From NCBI GenBank assembly GCA_946999045.1, contig CAMQBR010000007.1:4514-68513 (forward strand): a stretch of DNA of 64,000 nucleotides. Reading direction: 5' to 3'. Position 1 is the stretch's first letter. Each line of letters starts with the position of its first letter. Made by a program: the position numbers and the translations under genes. Below, in pieces: positions 26,701-34,744 of the stretch. The DNA comes from an uncultured Prevotella sp. (lineage in GTDB: Bacteria > Bacteroidota > Bacteroidia > Bacteroidales > Bacteroidaceae). The notes under the pieces are model-generated. The model was not told the DNA's origin, did no database searches, and saw nothing but the letters and a program-made list of their open reading frames with translations.

Positions 26701-27120
26701 CTAATCCTCTTGTATCTCTCTCAATGGTTTCATCACAAAATCACGTTGATACATATAGGGGTGAGGTATGGTTAATTCGGGGGTATCCATTTTAAGGTCA
26801 TCGTATAATAAGATATCTATATCTATAAGCCGGTCATGGTATAACCCTTTGTGCGACTTTTCTGTTCTTCCCAACTCTTTCTCTATAACCTGCGTTTCGT
26901 GTAACACCTGCAAAGGCGTTAATGAGGTTCTACACTTTACACAAGCATTGATAAAATTATTAGTTGACGAAAAACCCCATGGTTTGGTTTCGTAGAGAGA
27001 TGATTGTCGTTCTACCTTACCTATCAACTCGCCTATCCGTTGAATGGCATTGGTTATGTTTTCCTTTTTATTGCCAATATTTGCACCTAATGACAAATAT
27101 AAAGTATGATTATCAAACAT
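26701..27120 (-). CDS. folK: 2-amino-4-hydroxy-6-hydroxymethyldihydropteridine pyrophosphokinase
   Basis: A 139-residue HPPK, the pyrophosphoryl transfer step of folate synthesis before dihydropteroate synthase. Motifs: LYLSLGANIGNK at the N-terminus, SSLYETKPWGF, NFINACVKCRTSLTPLQVL, and the catalytic DRLIDIDILLYDD and IPHPYMYQRDFVMKPL. It is shorter than the E. coli enzyme (about 159) but has all the motifs. It stands alone, followed closely by a repeat element. Confidence 0.95.
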   Translation of the reverse strand: MFDNHTLYLSLGANIGNKKENITNAIQRIGELIGKVERQSSLYETKPWGFSSTNNFINACVKCRTSLTPLQVLHETQVIEKELGRTEKSHKGLYHDRLIDIDILLYDDLKMDTPELTIPHPYMYQRDFVMKPLREIQED

Positions 27121-27206
27121 GAAATGTGAAATGATATATGCGAAATGTGAAGAAGATGAATTATGTATTAGTAATTATGATTTTTTTATATATGTTGTCC
27201 TTTACA

Positions 27207-27370
27207 GTAACTATTCAGCAATCATAGACATTGAATATCAGAAACTTGCAGAGTTATTATTATAGTAAATTGCTCAAAAATGATATTTTTTGCCAAAATT
27301 TTTATATATTTATTCTTGTAACTCGCTGTTTCTCAGCAATACTCTATAATCTTTATTGCTGAATAGTTAC
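27207..27370. mobile_element. Short element with 16-bp perfect terminal inverted repeats
   Basis: GTAACTATTCAGCAAT (27207-27222) and ATTGCTGAATAGTTAC (27355-27370) are perfect inverted copies, and the match extends outward imperfectly (TACAG on the left, GTAC on the right). Inside them is a second, weaker inverted pair (CAGAAACTTGCAGAGTTA near 27239 and TAACTCGCTGTTTCTC near 27319). No coding capacity. The structure resembles a MITE or the fused ends of an insertion sequence. It is unrelated to the GGGCGG family, and no clear target duplication is visible. Confidence 0.6.
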
Positions 27371-27624
27371 CCTGTACATGGTTCGAAGCTCAGAAGCAAG
27401 AAGATAGAGGTAAACCCCTATCTTATATTATATCGCACTTTTAGGACTCATTGCTCACACCCATTATTGAGATTACCCCCCCACACACGAGAATTCTTCA
27501 TTTTGTATATAGGGGGACGTACGGGCTATATGTCTTTACAAACAAAAATAAAAATCTATTTGTATGCAGCAAAAGGTTTAATCACTACCCCTTAGGGGAG
27601 TTTTTTGTGTGGGGGATGAGACTT
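27371..27624. other. Intergenic region downstream of queA
   Basis: No gene. It contains a short hairpin CCCCTTAGGGG at 27588-27598 followed on the plus strand by AG and a T-run. It also has a loose long-distance inverted pair, ACCCCCCCACACAC near 27474 and GTGTGGGGGAT near 27607. Either may help end the queA transcript. Confidence 0.4.
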
Positions 27625-28791
27625 TTAGTCGTCCAATATCAACAGGGAATCTCCGTAAGCTCCAAACATATATCCTTGCTTAACAGCCAAGTTGTATGCC
27701 TCCATCACAAGGTCGTAACCACCAAAGGCAGCTGTCTCCATGAGTAGGGGCGACATACTATCATAAAAGTTGGTAAGCATACTATCCGACAAGCCGAAAT
27801 CGTATGGAGGAAAAATAAACTTACTAGTCCAACCCTCATATTCCTTTAACAATCCATCAGTGCCCACCGCTGTCTCTGTAGCCTTTACAACACTGGTGCC
27901 AACTGCACAAATATGATGCCCTGCTAACTTAGTTTTGTTCACAATATGGCAAGCTTCAGCCCCTACAGACATGGCTTCTGAGTCTGTTTTATGCTTGGTT
28001 AAATCTTCTACCTCTATGTTATAATAAGCACTTAAGCCACAATGTAAAGTAATAAAAGCCGACTGTATGCCCTTGATTTCCATACGCTTTAGCAGTTCTC
28101 GGCTAAAATGCAACCCTGTAGAAGGTGCACTTACAGCTCCTTCGTTCTTTGCGAATATCGTTTGATAATCCTCAAAATCTTGCTCATCCGCATGAGGAAC
28201 CTCACGCCTATTAATGATGTAACGTGGCAACGGAGCCTCACCCAGTGCAAACAATTCTCGTTTAAATTCATCGTGAGGGCAATCGTACAAGAAACGCAAG
28301 GTGCGCCCACGACTGGTAGTATTGTCTATTACTTCTGCTACCATGGTTCCACTCTCATCAAAGAAGAGTTTGTTACCGATACGAATCTTACGGGCTGGCT
28401 CTACGAGAACATCCCACAAGCGCATCTCCTCATTGAGTTCGCGCAACAAAAAAACTTCTATCTTGGCATCAGTCTTTTCTTTTGTTCCATACAATCGAGC
28501 AGGGAACACCTTAGTATCGTTAAAGATAAACGTATCACCCTCATCAAAATATTTGATAACATCCTTAAATTGCAGGTACTCTCCTTCTATATTGTTTCCT
28601 TTCTTATCCTTTTGAAACATATCAATGGTTTGCGATTTACGGTGCAACACCATTAATCGAGATTCGTCACGACGTGTCATTCGTACTACTTCTTTTTCGC
28701 CATTATCATTGAGAATATCGTGGTAGACACTATATGGATAAAGAGCTATCAGCTCTTCTGGTAAATTAAATTTAAATTGTGATAGTTTCAT
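27625..28791 (-). CDS. queA: S-adenosylmethionine:tRNA ribosyltransferase-isomerase
   Basis: A 388-residue enzyme that transfers and isomerises the ribosyl part of SAM onto preQ1 at tRNA position 34, giving epoxyqueuosine. Family motifs: FNLPEELIALYP at the start, FIFNDTKVFPARLYG, VLVEPARKIRIG, LPRYIINRREV, ENEGAVSAPSTGLHF-like (here KNEGAVSAPSTGLHF), TLHCGLSAYY and KFIFPPYDFGLSDSMLTNFY. It is slightly longer than E. coli QueA (356) owing to inserts near the N-terminus. It is the last gene of the ftsX-DUF3098-uppP-truB-queA run and starts 3 bp after truB. Confidence 0.96.
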   Translation of the reverse strand: MKLSQFKFNLPEELIALYPYSVYHDILNDNGEKEVVRMTRRDESRLMVLHRKSQTIDMFQKDKKGNNIEGEYLQFKDVIKYFDEGDTFIFNDTKVFPARLYGTKEKTDAKIEVFLLRELNEEMRLWDVLVEPARKIRIGNKLFFDESGTMVAEVIDNTTSRGRTLRFLYDCPHDEFKRELFALGEAPLPRYIINRREVPHADEQDFEDYQTIFAKNEGAVSAPSTGLHFSRELLKRMEIKGIQSAFITLHCGLSAYYNIEVEDLTKHKTDSEAMSVGAEACHIVNKTKLAGHHICAVGTSVVKATETAVGTDGLLKEYEGWTSKFIFPPYDFGLSDSMLTNFYDSMSPLLMETAAFGGYDLVMEAYNLAVKQGYMFGAYGDSLLILDD

Positions 28792-28794
28792 AGG

Positions 28795-29502
28795 TTACTG
28801 TTGTATGTCTATTTGTTGTTGATCCAACCATTCCTTAAAATGGTCGAAGTTAATACTATTTTCTATTGTCAATGCCCCTACACGGGTTCGGCGCAGGTTG
28901 GTAAGGTAAGCTCCACTGCCAAGAGCCCTGCCCAAGTCGCGTGCCAATGCCCTGATATATGTTCCCTTACCACATACAATGCGCAGTTGCAGGAGCATGG
29001 TATCAGGGTAGAAAGCAGTAATTTCAATTTCATCTATGTGGACGGCTTTGGGCTGAAGTATCACTTGTTCGCCTGCACGTCGCAAGTTATACGATCGTTC
29101 GCCTGCTACCTTGCAAGCACTATACGTAGGGGGTGTTTGTTGTATGTCGCCCACAAACTGTTTTAATGCTTGTTGTATGGCATCTAATGTGATATGCGCA
29201 GTGGGAAAGGTTTCGCTCACTGCATGCTCTTTATCGTAGCTGGCAGTGGTAGCACCCAACTGCATGGTGCAGATATATTCTTTGGTATGCGCTTGCAATA
29301 GTTCTATTTGTTTGGTTGCCTTGCCTGTACACAGCACCAACACACCCGTAGCAAGTGGGTCTAAGGTTCCAGCATGTCCTATCTTTACACGTTTTATACC
29401 TAACTTTCGTGATATAAGATAGCGCACATGTGCCAAAGCCCCAAAGCTGGTCATACCATATGGCTTGTCTATTGCAAAAATCTCTCCTGTATAAAAGTTC
29501 AT
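28795..29502 (-). CDS. truB: tRNA pseudouridine(55) synthase
   Basis: A 235-residue enzyme making pseudouridine 55 in the T-loop of tRNAs. The catalytic Asp lies in KIGHAGTLDPLATGVLVLCT; other blocks are IFAIDKPYGMTSFGAL, TPPTYSACKVAGERSYNLRR, and GKGTYIRALARDLGRALG followed by SGAYLTNLRRTRVG. The ATG at 29502 (MNFYTGEIFAIDKP) is preferred over a TTG at 29550, which would overlap the uppP stop and add a non-conserved tail. It is shorter than E. coli TruB because the C-terminal PUA-like domain is missing, as in many Bacteroidota. Confidence 0.95.
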   Translation of the reverse strand: MNFYTGEIFAIDKPYGMTSFGALAHVRYLISRKLGIKRVKIGHAGTLDPLATGVLVLCTGKATKQIELLQAHTKEYICTMQLGATTASYDKEHAVSETFPTAHITLDAIQQALKQFVGDIQQTPPTYSACKVAGERSYNLRRAGEQVILQPKAVHIDEIEITAFYPDTMLLQLRIVCGKGTYIRALARDLGRALGSGAYLTNLRRTRVGALTIENSINFDHFKEWLDQQQIDIQQ

Positions 29503-29542
29503 TCTGTTAATTGATAAATACGCATATTTGGAACAAATAAAC

Positions 29543-30394
29543 TTAATCAACCATTGCCAAGCTATGTCCCATCAGCAACCAAATAAGGATGAGTCCTCCT
29601 ACGATGATTCGATAAATACCAAAAACCTTGAAGCCATATTTTGTTAAAAACGATACGAACCACTTCATGGCTAACAAGGCAATGATAAATGCTACCACAC
29701 TACCTAGAAGCAATGTAGGAATTTGAGATGACAGTTCTGTAATACCACCATTCTTAATTAATTTAAATACATCCAAACAAGTTGCCGCAAACATGGTTGG
29801 TACTGCTAAGAAGAAAGAGAACTCAGCAGCACGTTTGCGAGTAAGTCCTTGTGCCATACCGCCTACTATAGTTGCCATAGAACGAGATACTCCTGGTATC
29901 ATTGCAATACATTGAAAGAGTCCAATCCTTAACGCACGCTTTTCTGTTATCGGTGCTGACTCTTTTCCGTGGTTAAATATCTTATCGCAAAAGAGCATAA
30001 AGATACCACCTACTACCAACATCACAGCAACACAAACTACACTACCTAAGAGTCGTTCAATTAACTTATTAGCCAACAGCCCAATAACGGCTGCAGGAAT
30101 AAAGGCTACCAATAGTTTCCAATAAAAGTCCCAACGATGCAAAAAAATCTTCATAGCCGATGTTCCTTTTGGCACAGGTGTACAATCTAAACGAAAAAAA
30201 CGTTTCCAATAAAGCGCAACAACCGACAGAATAGCACCAAACTGAATGATAACAATAAACGCATTGATAAAAGTATCATCGGGTTTCATACCCAACAAGT
30301 CGCGTGTAATAATCATGTGTCCAGTAGACGACACAGGTAGAAATTCTGTCAATCCTTCAATGATTGCCAGAATTATTGCTTGAATAAAATTCAT
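29543..30394 (-). CDS. uppP: Undecaprenyl-diphosphatase
   Basis: A 283-residue integral membrane enzyme (BacA/UppP) that dephosphorylates undecaprenyl pyrophosphate to recycle the wall lipid carrier; it also gives bacitracin tolerance. The two signature blocks are EGLTEFLPVSSTGHMIITRD and MIPGVSRSMATIVGG. About eight hydrophobic segments. It lies between the DUF3098 gene (12 bp upstream) and truB. Confidence 0.96.
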   Translation of the reverse strand: MNFIQAIILAIIEGLTEFLPVSSTGHMIITRDLLGMKPDDTFINAFIVIIQFGAILSVVALYWKRFFRLDCTPVPKGTSAMKIFLHRWDFYWKLLVAFIPAAVIGLLANKLIERLLGSVVCVAVMLVVGGIFMLFCDKIFNHGKESAPITEKRALRIGLFQCIAMIPGVSRSMATIVGGMAQGLTRKRAAEFSFFLAVPTMFAATCLDVFKLIKNGGITELSSQIPTLLLGSVVAFIIALLAMKWFVSFLTKYGFKVFGIYRIIVGGLILIWLLMGHSLAMVD

Positions 30395-30406
30395 TGATGT
30401 AATGTA

Positions 30407-30634
30407 TTATTTGTCTTTGGGCTTACGAATAATAGCATAAATTATTGATACAAAACCAATGAGACATACTACTGGTGCTACTTTTATGCGACGAACACTA
30501 AAAATGTCTGGATTGTATGTAGTTTCGGTTGATCCACTTCCACTCATTAAGATAAAACCAATAATAACGACTATCATGCCTACAGCCAATAAGATAAAAT
30601 TAATTTTATCAAAGGCTAAATTTCTCTTATCCAT
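30407..30634 (-). CDS. DUF3098 small membrane protein
   Basis: A 75-residue protein with two transmembrane segments (ILLAVGMIVVIIGFILMSGS and VAPVVCLIGFVSIIYAII). The linker ETTYNPDIFSVRRIKVAP is the recognisable DUF3098 pattern. Function unknown. It lies between ftsX and uppP, suggesting an envelope or division-related role by association only. Confidence 0.88.
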   Translation of the reverse strand: MDKRNLAFDKINFILLAVGMIVVIIGFILMSGSGSTETTYNPDIFSVRRIKVAPVVCLIGFVSIIYAIIRKPKDK

Positions 30635-30688
30635 TTTTTATTTGATTATTTGTTGCAAACAATTATCTATATAAAATAGGTGTAAAAT

Positions 30689-31570
30689 CTAAATTTTGTA
30701 TAAATCACCTGCTTTCATTCGTAAGAACTTATTAACAGAGATATGCGCACATATTGCTGTTATGATTAATCCAAACAAGAATACGGCAATACCTGTAATA
30801 CCCATATCTTGCCATGTAACCACCGTCAACACATTAGGCTCTGACATATACAGGACATAAATACACCCTGCTAACACGACATTGGCTATAAGGCCTGCTA
30901 AGAAACCTGTTAATACGGCTCTGGTAACAAACGGACGACGGATAAATGACCACGATGCTCCCACCAGCTTCATGGTATGAATGGAGAAACGACGTGCATA
31001 TATATCTAACCGAACCGTATTGTTGATGAGCGAGAACGATACAAACGTTAGCAACAATGCCAACACCAACATCACGCCACCTATCTTGGTAAGGTTGCGA
31101 TTGACACTATCTATCAGTTCTTTTTGATAATTTATCTGACTAATTTTAGGGTACTTATTAAATTCGGCAACAATCCATTTCAGAGAATCGCTATTGGCAT
31201 AATCTGATTTTAACGTTACCTCAATAGAAGCAGGGCAAGGGTTTACCCCATCGGTAAACTCAGAAGGGTCGCTCCCCATAGCTTTGGTAGCTTCTTTAAG
31301 TGCTTGCTCTTTGCTGATATATTGTAAATGCTTAATATAAGGACGTACCTTGATAGCTGCACACATTTGTTGTGCTTCTGGATTAGTCATATCGTTTTCT
31401 AATATCAACTGCACTACCAGGTTTTCTTTCACATACGAAGAAAGATTTCTGCCAGTAAGCGTTGAGAATACTACCAATCCTAATAAAATGAGTACCAAGG
31501 CTGTACTTATGCATAATGTAACCGCTTGCAATCCATAGTGGTTACGTGCTTTATATTTATTTCTTCCCAT
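30689..31570 (-). CDS. ftsX: Cell division protein FtsX
   Basis: A 293-residue inner-membrane protein of the FtsX family. It has a first TM segment (LQAVTLCISTALVLILLGLV), a periplasmic loop of about 120 residues (IKHLQYISKEQALKEATKAM, then GSDPSEF), and three further TM segments. FtsX with the ATPase FtsE controls septal peptidoglycan hydrolases. The ATG at 31570 (MGRNKYKARNHYG) is chosen: reading further upstream adds a tail that runs towards a repeat palindrome and is not conserved in type. ftsE is not in the window. Confidence 0.92.
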   Translation of the reverse strand: MGRNKYKARNHYGLQAVTLCISTALVLILLGLVVFSTLTGRNLSSYVKENLVVQLILENDMTNPEAQQMCAAIKVRPYIKHLQYISKEQALKEATKAMGSDPSEFTDGVNPCPASIEVTLKSDYANSDSLKWIVAEFNKYPKISQINYQKELIDSVNRNLTKIGGVMLVLALLLTFVSFSLINNTVRLDIYARRFSIHTMKLVGASWSFIRRPFVTRAVLTGFLAGLIANVVLAGCIYVLYMSEPNVLTVVTWQDMGITGIAVFLFGLIITAICAHISVNKFLRMKAGDLYKI

Positions 31571-31683
31571 TTTAATAAGGTTATAATGCACCAATTTTCT
31601 TGCAAAGGAACAAAAAAAAACACGTCCATACAATTGTTTAACTACTATTAACGCAGGATAGCGAACTATTATATTAGCATTAA

Positions 31684-31743
31684 GGGCATTTCTATAAATT
31701 ACCACCATAACGTTTTTTATGGTGGTAATTTATAGAAATGCCC
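31684..31743. repeat. Minimal 60-bp palindromic copy of the GGGCGG family with TTAA flanks
   Basis: GGGCATTTCTATAAATTACC followed by ACCATAA is a perfect inverted match to TTATGGT followed by GGTAATTTATAGAAATGCCC across a 6-nt loop. TTAA stands immediately on both sides (31680-31683 and 31744-31747). This is the shortest intact copy, just the two ends. It lies between ftsX and the B6 regulator gene, which diverge, and could form a strong cruciform. Confidence 0.92.
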
Positions 31744-31994
31744 TTAACCAAGTGTTGATACAAATACAGCCTTAACTCCTTAACCCTTTTAATAGCTTAA
31801 AAGCCTAATCAGAAAATTCAAGTCTCAATGTTCAATATTCAAAGTAAATGTAAGCTCTCTCTCTTGCAAAAAACAGATTATTCATTGTAAAATTGCGAAC
31901 TAAATTTGTGAGATTCATTTTTTTTCGTTTCCTTTGTATATAACTTCAAGGGCAGGAGACTGAAAGCCAAAAGCCAAAAGAAGTAACTTGAGCA

Positions 31995-33068
31995 ATGCAA
32001 AACCAACATACCATATTAACCATCACGGGGTCTGACGGAACAGGAGGTGCTGGCATACAAGCCGATATCAAAACTATTTCGGCATTGGGCGGACAAGCAG
32101 TATCGGTTATAACATCGATTACCATGCAAAATACTTTGGGTATTCAGAGTTTTTATGATATTCCTACAAGCATTGTGTCTGAACAGATAACCGCTCTTAT
32201 AGAGGATATATCGCCCAACGTGATAAAAATTGGTATGATAAGAAATATCAAAACGCTCTATGCTATCATTAACTTGTTGCATCAATACACATCACCTACG
32301 GTGATTTACGACCCCATAGTAACATCGAGCCAAGGCGAACTACTGATGACGCATACCATGATAGAAGCTGTAAAAATACAACTATTGCCACTTTGCTCGC
32401 TGGTGATAATGAAGCAAAACGATGCTTCTATTTTCTTTCATATCAATGAAAAAGACAACGAGACATGGCAAACTTGCATGACTTTACTATTGACAAAGGG
32501 CTGTCAAAGCGTAATGCTACATAGCGGAAGCATGCACAACATATTGTTTTGGAAAGCTGATAACGTAATACAACACAAAGAAATTCCAACGTTACAACTA
32601 TCCAACACACATGGATTGGGTAGCAGTTTATCTTCTGCTATTGCCTTTTACCTGTGCGAAACGAGCAACACCTATCAGGCGGTGTGCCAAGGCAATAGCT
32701 ATATACAGCAACAACTGAGCGAGTTTGGAGCTCTCAAAGGCAAAAGCTGCGAACTATACAAAGAGTTTACACAAGCCGTTGTAGAGCAGTGTACTACCAA
32801 CAACGATGTGCAATACTACGCTCATTTGTTAGGAGTAAGCAGCCGATATCTGGCACAAGTAACCAAACGCATTGCACAAAAAACGCCTAAAAGTATAATT
32901 GACGAACATCTGTTAACACAAAGCAAACTGCTATTAAACACAACAAGTAAAACGGTACAGGAAATAACCTACGCTTTAGGTTTTCACTCGCAGTCGCACT
33001 TTACCAAGTTCTTCAAGAAGGCTGAAGGCATTACACCAAGCAATTATCGTAATAAAAAAAACATATAA
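31995..33068 (+). CDS. ThiD-like kinase domain fused to an AraC-type DNA-binding domain; probable vitamin B6 regulator
   Basis: A 357-residue two-domain protein. Residues 6-245 are a hydroxymethylpyrimidine (phosphate) kinase fold of the ThiD/pyridoxal-kinase group: TITGSDGTGGAGIQADIKTI, KIGMIRN, VIYDPIVTSSQGELL. Residues 270-353 are an AraC HTH domain: AHLLGVSSRYLAQVTKR and VQEITYALGFHSQSHFTKFF, then ITPSNYR. The catalytic anion-hole motif HGTGC is HGLGS here (205-210), so the catalytic Cys is Ser210, and the nucleotide-side motif around residues 138-143 is also unlike ThiD. It probably binds a B6- or HMP-like ligand and regulates the adjoining pdxS-pdxT genes (pdxS starts 6 bp later) rather than phosphorylating. 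No intact TAnnTTTG promoter was seen upstream (TTCCTTTG near 31931-31938 is the nearest), which would suit an activator-dependent promoter. Confidence 0.88.
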   Translation: MQNQHTILTITGSDGTGGAGIQADIKTISALGGQAVSVITSITMQNTLGIQSFYDIPTSIVSEQITALIEDISPNVIKIGMIRNIKTLYAIINLLHQYTSPTVIYDPIVTSSQGELLMTHTMIEAVKIQLLPLCSLVIMKQNDASIFFHINEKDNETWQTCMTLLLTKGCQSVMLHSGSMHNILFWKADNVIQHKEIPTLQLSNTHGLGSSLSSAIAFYLCETSNTYQAVCQGNSYIQQQLSEFGALKGKSCELYKEFTQAVVEQCTTNNDVQYYAHLLGVSSRYLAQVTKRIAQKTPKSIIDEHLLTQSKLLLNTTSKTVQEITYALGFHSQSHFTKFFKKAEGITPSNYRNKKNI

Positions 33069-33074
33069 ATAGCT

Positions 33075-33947
33075 ATGACAGACAGACAGACATTAAATCG
33101 TAATTTAGCACAAATGTTAAAAGGTGGCGTCATCATGGACGTAACAACTCCAGAACAAGCACACATTGCAGAACAAGCTGGTGCTTGTGCAGTAATGGCT
33201 TTAGAGCGTATTCCTGCTGATATTCGTGCAGCAGGTGGCGTATCTCGTATGAGCGACCCACACATGATTAAGAGCATACAAGAAGCTGTAAGTATCCCTG
33301 TTATGGCAAAATGTCGTATCGGACACTTTGTTGAAGCTCAGATTTTACAGGCTATCGAAATAGATTATATTGATGAGAGTGAGGTTCTTTCTCCAGCCGA
33401 TGACGTATATCACATTGACAAAACCAAGTTTGAAGTTCCGTTTGTTTGCGGAGCTCGTAACCTTGGTGAAGCTTTGCGCCGTATAGCAGAAGGTGCAACT
33501 ATGATTAGAACCAAAGGTGAGCCTGGTACTGGTGATGTAGTTCAGGCTGTTACACATATGCGTTTGATGCAAGCAGAGATTAGACGACTCACGGCCATGG
33601 CAGAAGATGAATTGTACGAGGCAGCTAAAAACTTGCAAGTACCTTACGAATTAGTAAAATATGTACACGAAAACGGCAAGTTGCCAGTTGTAAACTTCGC
33701 TGCTGGTGGTGTTGCAACTCCTGCAGATGCTGCATTAATGATGCAATTAGGGGCTGAAGGCGTATTTGTTGGATCGGGTATCTTCAAGTCAGGCGATCCT
33801 GTTAAACGTGCTGCCGCTATCGTTAAAGCTGTAACTAACTACAACAATCCTAAATGCTTAGCAGAGATTTCTGAAAACTTAGGCGAAGCTATGGTAGGCA
33901 TCAACGAGCAAGAAGTAAAAGTTTTGATGGCTGAAAGAGGAAAATAA
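33075..33947 (+). CDS. pdxS: Pyridoxal 5'-phosphate synthase lyase subunit PdxS
   Basis: A 290-residue TIM-barrel enzyme that makes PLP from ribose-5-phosphate, glyceraldehyde-3-phosphate and ammonia. Very strongly conserved: GGVIMDVTTPEQAHIAEQAG, ALERIPADIRAAGGVSRMSD, AKCRIGHFVEAQILQAI with the catalytic Lys, YIDESEVLSPAD, FVCGARNLGEALRRI, RTKGEPGTGDVVQAVTHMR, and NFAAGGVATPADAALMMQLG followed by AEGVFVGSGIFKSGDP. It forms a complex with PdxT, whose gene follows after 4 bp. Confidence 0.98.
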   Translation: MTDRQTLNRNLAQMLKGGVIMDVTTPEQAHIAEQAGACAVMALERIPADIRAAGGVSRMSDPHMIKSIQEAVSIPVMAKCRIGHFVEAQILQAIEIDYIDESEVLSPADDVYHIDKTKFEVPFVCGARNLGEALRRIAEGATMIRTKGEPGTGDVVQAVTHMRLMQAEIRRLTAMAEDELYEAAKNLQVPYELVKYVHENGKLPVVNFAAGGVATPADAALMMQLGAEGVFVGSGIFKSGDPVKRAAAIVKAVTNYNNPKCLAEISENLGEAMVGINEQEVKVLMAERGK

Positions 33948-33951
33948 TAAA

Positions 33952-34515
33952 ATGAAGATAGCAATATTAGCTTTACAAGGAGCATTCGCTGAACACCAGC
34001 GAATGCTCCATTCTTTAGGAGTAGAAACCTTTGAAATTAGAAATAAGAACGACTGGAATGAGCCAAAGAACGGTTTGATTATACCTGGAGGTGAAAGCAC
34101 AACCATGATAAAGTTACTAAACGACCTTGATTTACTGCAATCTATCACCACGGATATCAAGAAAGGATTACCTGTTTTTGGTACTTGTGCTGGACTTATT
34201 TTATTAGCGAAACAAGAGAATGGCGAGGAAGCTCATCGTATATCTACCATGGATATAGATGTTTGTCGTAATGCGTATGGCAGACAGCTAGGTAGTTTTC
34301 ATACAGTAGCTTCATTCAAGGGTTTTGAAAAAGATATTCCTATGACCTTTATCCGTGCTCCATATATAAATAAGGTGTATGGCTCTGCAGAGGTTCTCTC
34401 AACGGTAGAGGGGCATATCGTAGCTGCACGGCAAGGCAAACAGCTGGTTACCGCCTTCCATCCAGAATTAGATACAGATACAAGTGTGCACCAATACTTT
34501 CTGAAAATGCTATAA
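33952..34515 (+). CDS. pdxT: Pyridoxal 5'-phosphate synthase glutaminase subunit PdxT
   Basis: A 187-residue class-I-type glutamine amidotransferase that supplies ammonia to PdxS. Conserved: ILALQGAFAEHQ, LIIPGGESTTM, FGTCAGLILLA (nucleophile Cys), IRAPYI and AFHPEL (His/Glu of the triad). Length is usual. It ends the B6 operon. Confidence 0.97.
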   Translation: MKIAILALQGAFAEHQRMLHSLGVETFEIRNKNDWNEPKNGLIIPGGESTTMIKLLNDLDLLQSITTDIKKGLPVFGTCAGLILLAKQENGEEAHRISTMDIDVCRNAYGRQLGSFHTVASFKGFEKDIPMTFIRAPYINKVYGSAEVLSTVEGHIVAARQGKQLVTAFHPELDTDTSVHQYFLKML

Positions 34516-34598
34516 AAGCCCCCCTACCCTTGCCCTCCCCCAAAAGAGATAAGAGTAATTAGTTTATTTTATAGAGAGTCATAGAGATAAATAGGTTC

Positions 34599-34657
34599 AT
34601 TCCATATTGTTCGTAATTGAAAATATGCACAAATTCAATCACTAACAATATGGGAAT
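34599..34657. repeat. Long hairpin between pdxT and cca
   Basis: CCATATTGTT (34602-34611) and AACAATATGG (34644-34653) are perfect inverted copies. Pairing continues inward (ATTGAA with TTCAAT) and outward (ATT with AAT). No T-run follows, so it is not a classical terminator, though it lies between two convergent genes and could slow polymerase on both strands. Confidence 0.6.
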
Positions 34658-34744
34658 AGCTATTGAAAGGGTATGTTATTGCTGACACCTTAAAATTTCG
34701 TTATATAAGTTTTAAGCTCCTTAGCAAGAAGCTAATCACGCCTC

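Noticed and set aside
31571..31708. Upstream extension of ftsX by 46 codons
   Set aside because: The extension starts inside the palindromic repeat at 31684-31743 and is not FtsX-like; MGRNKYKARNHYG at 31570 is the natural start.
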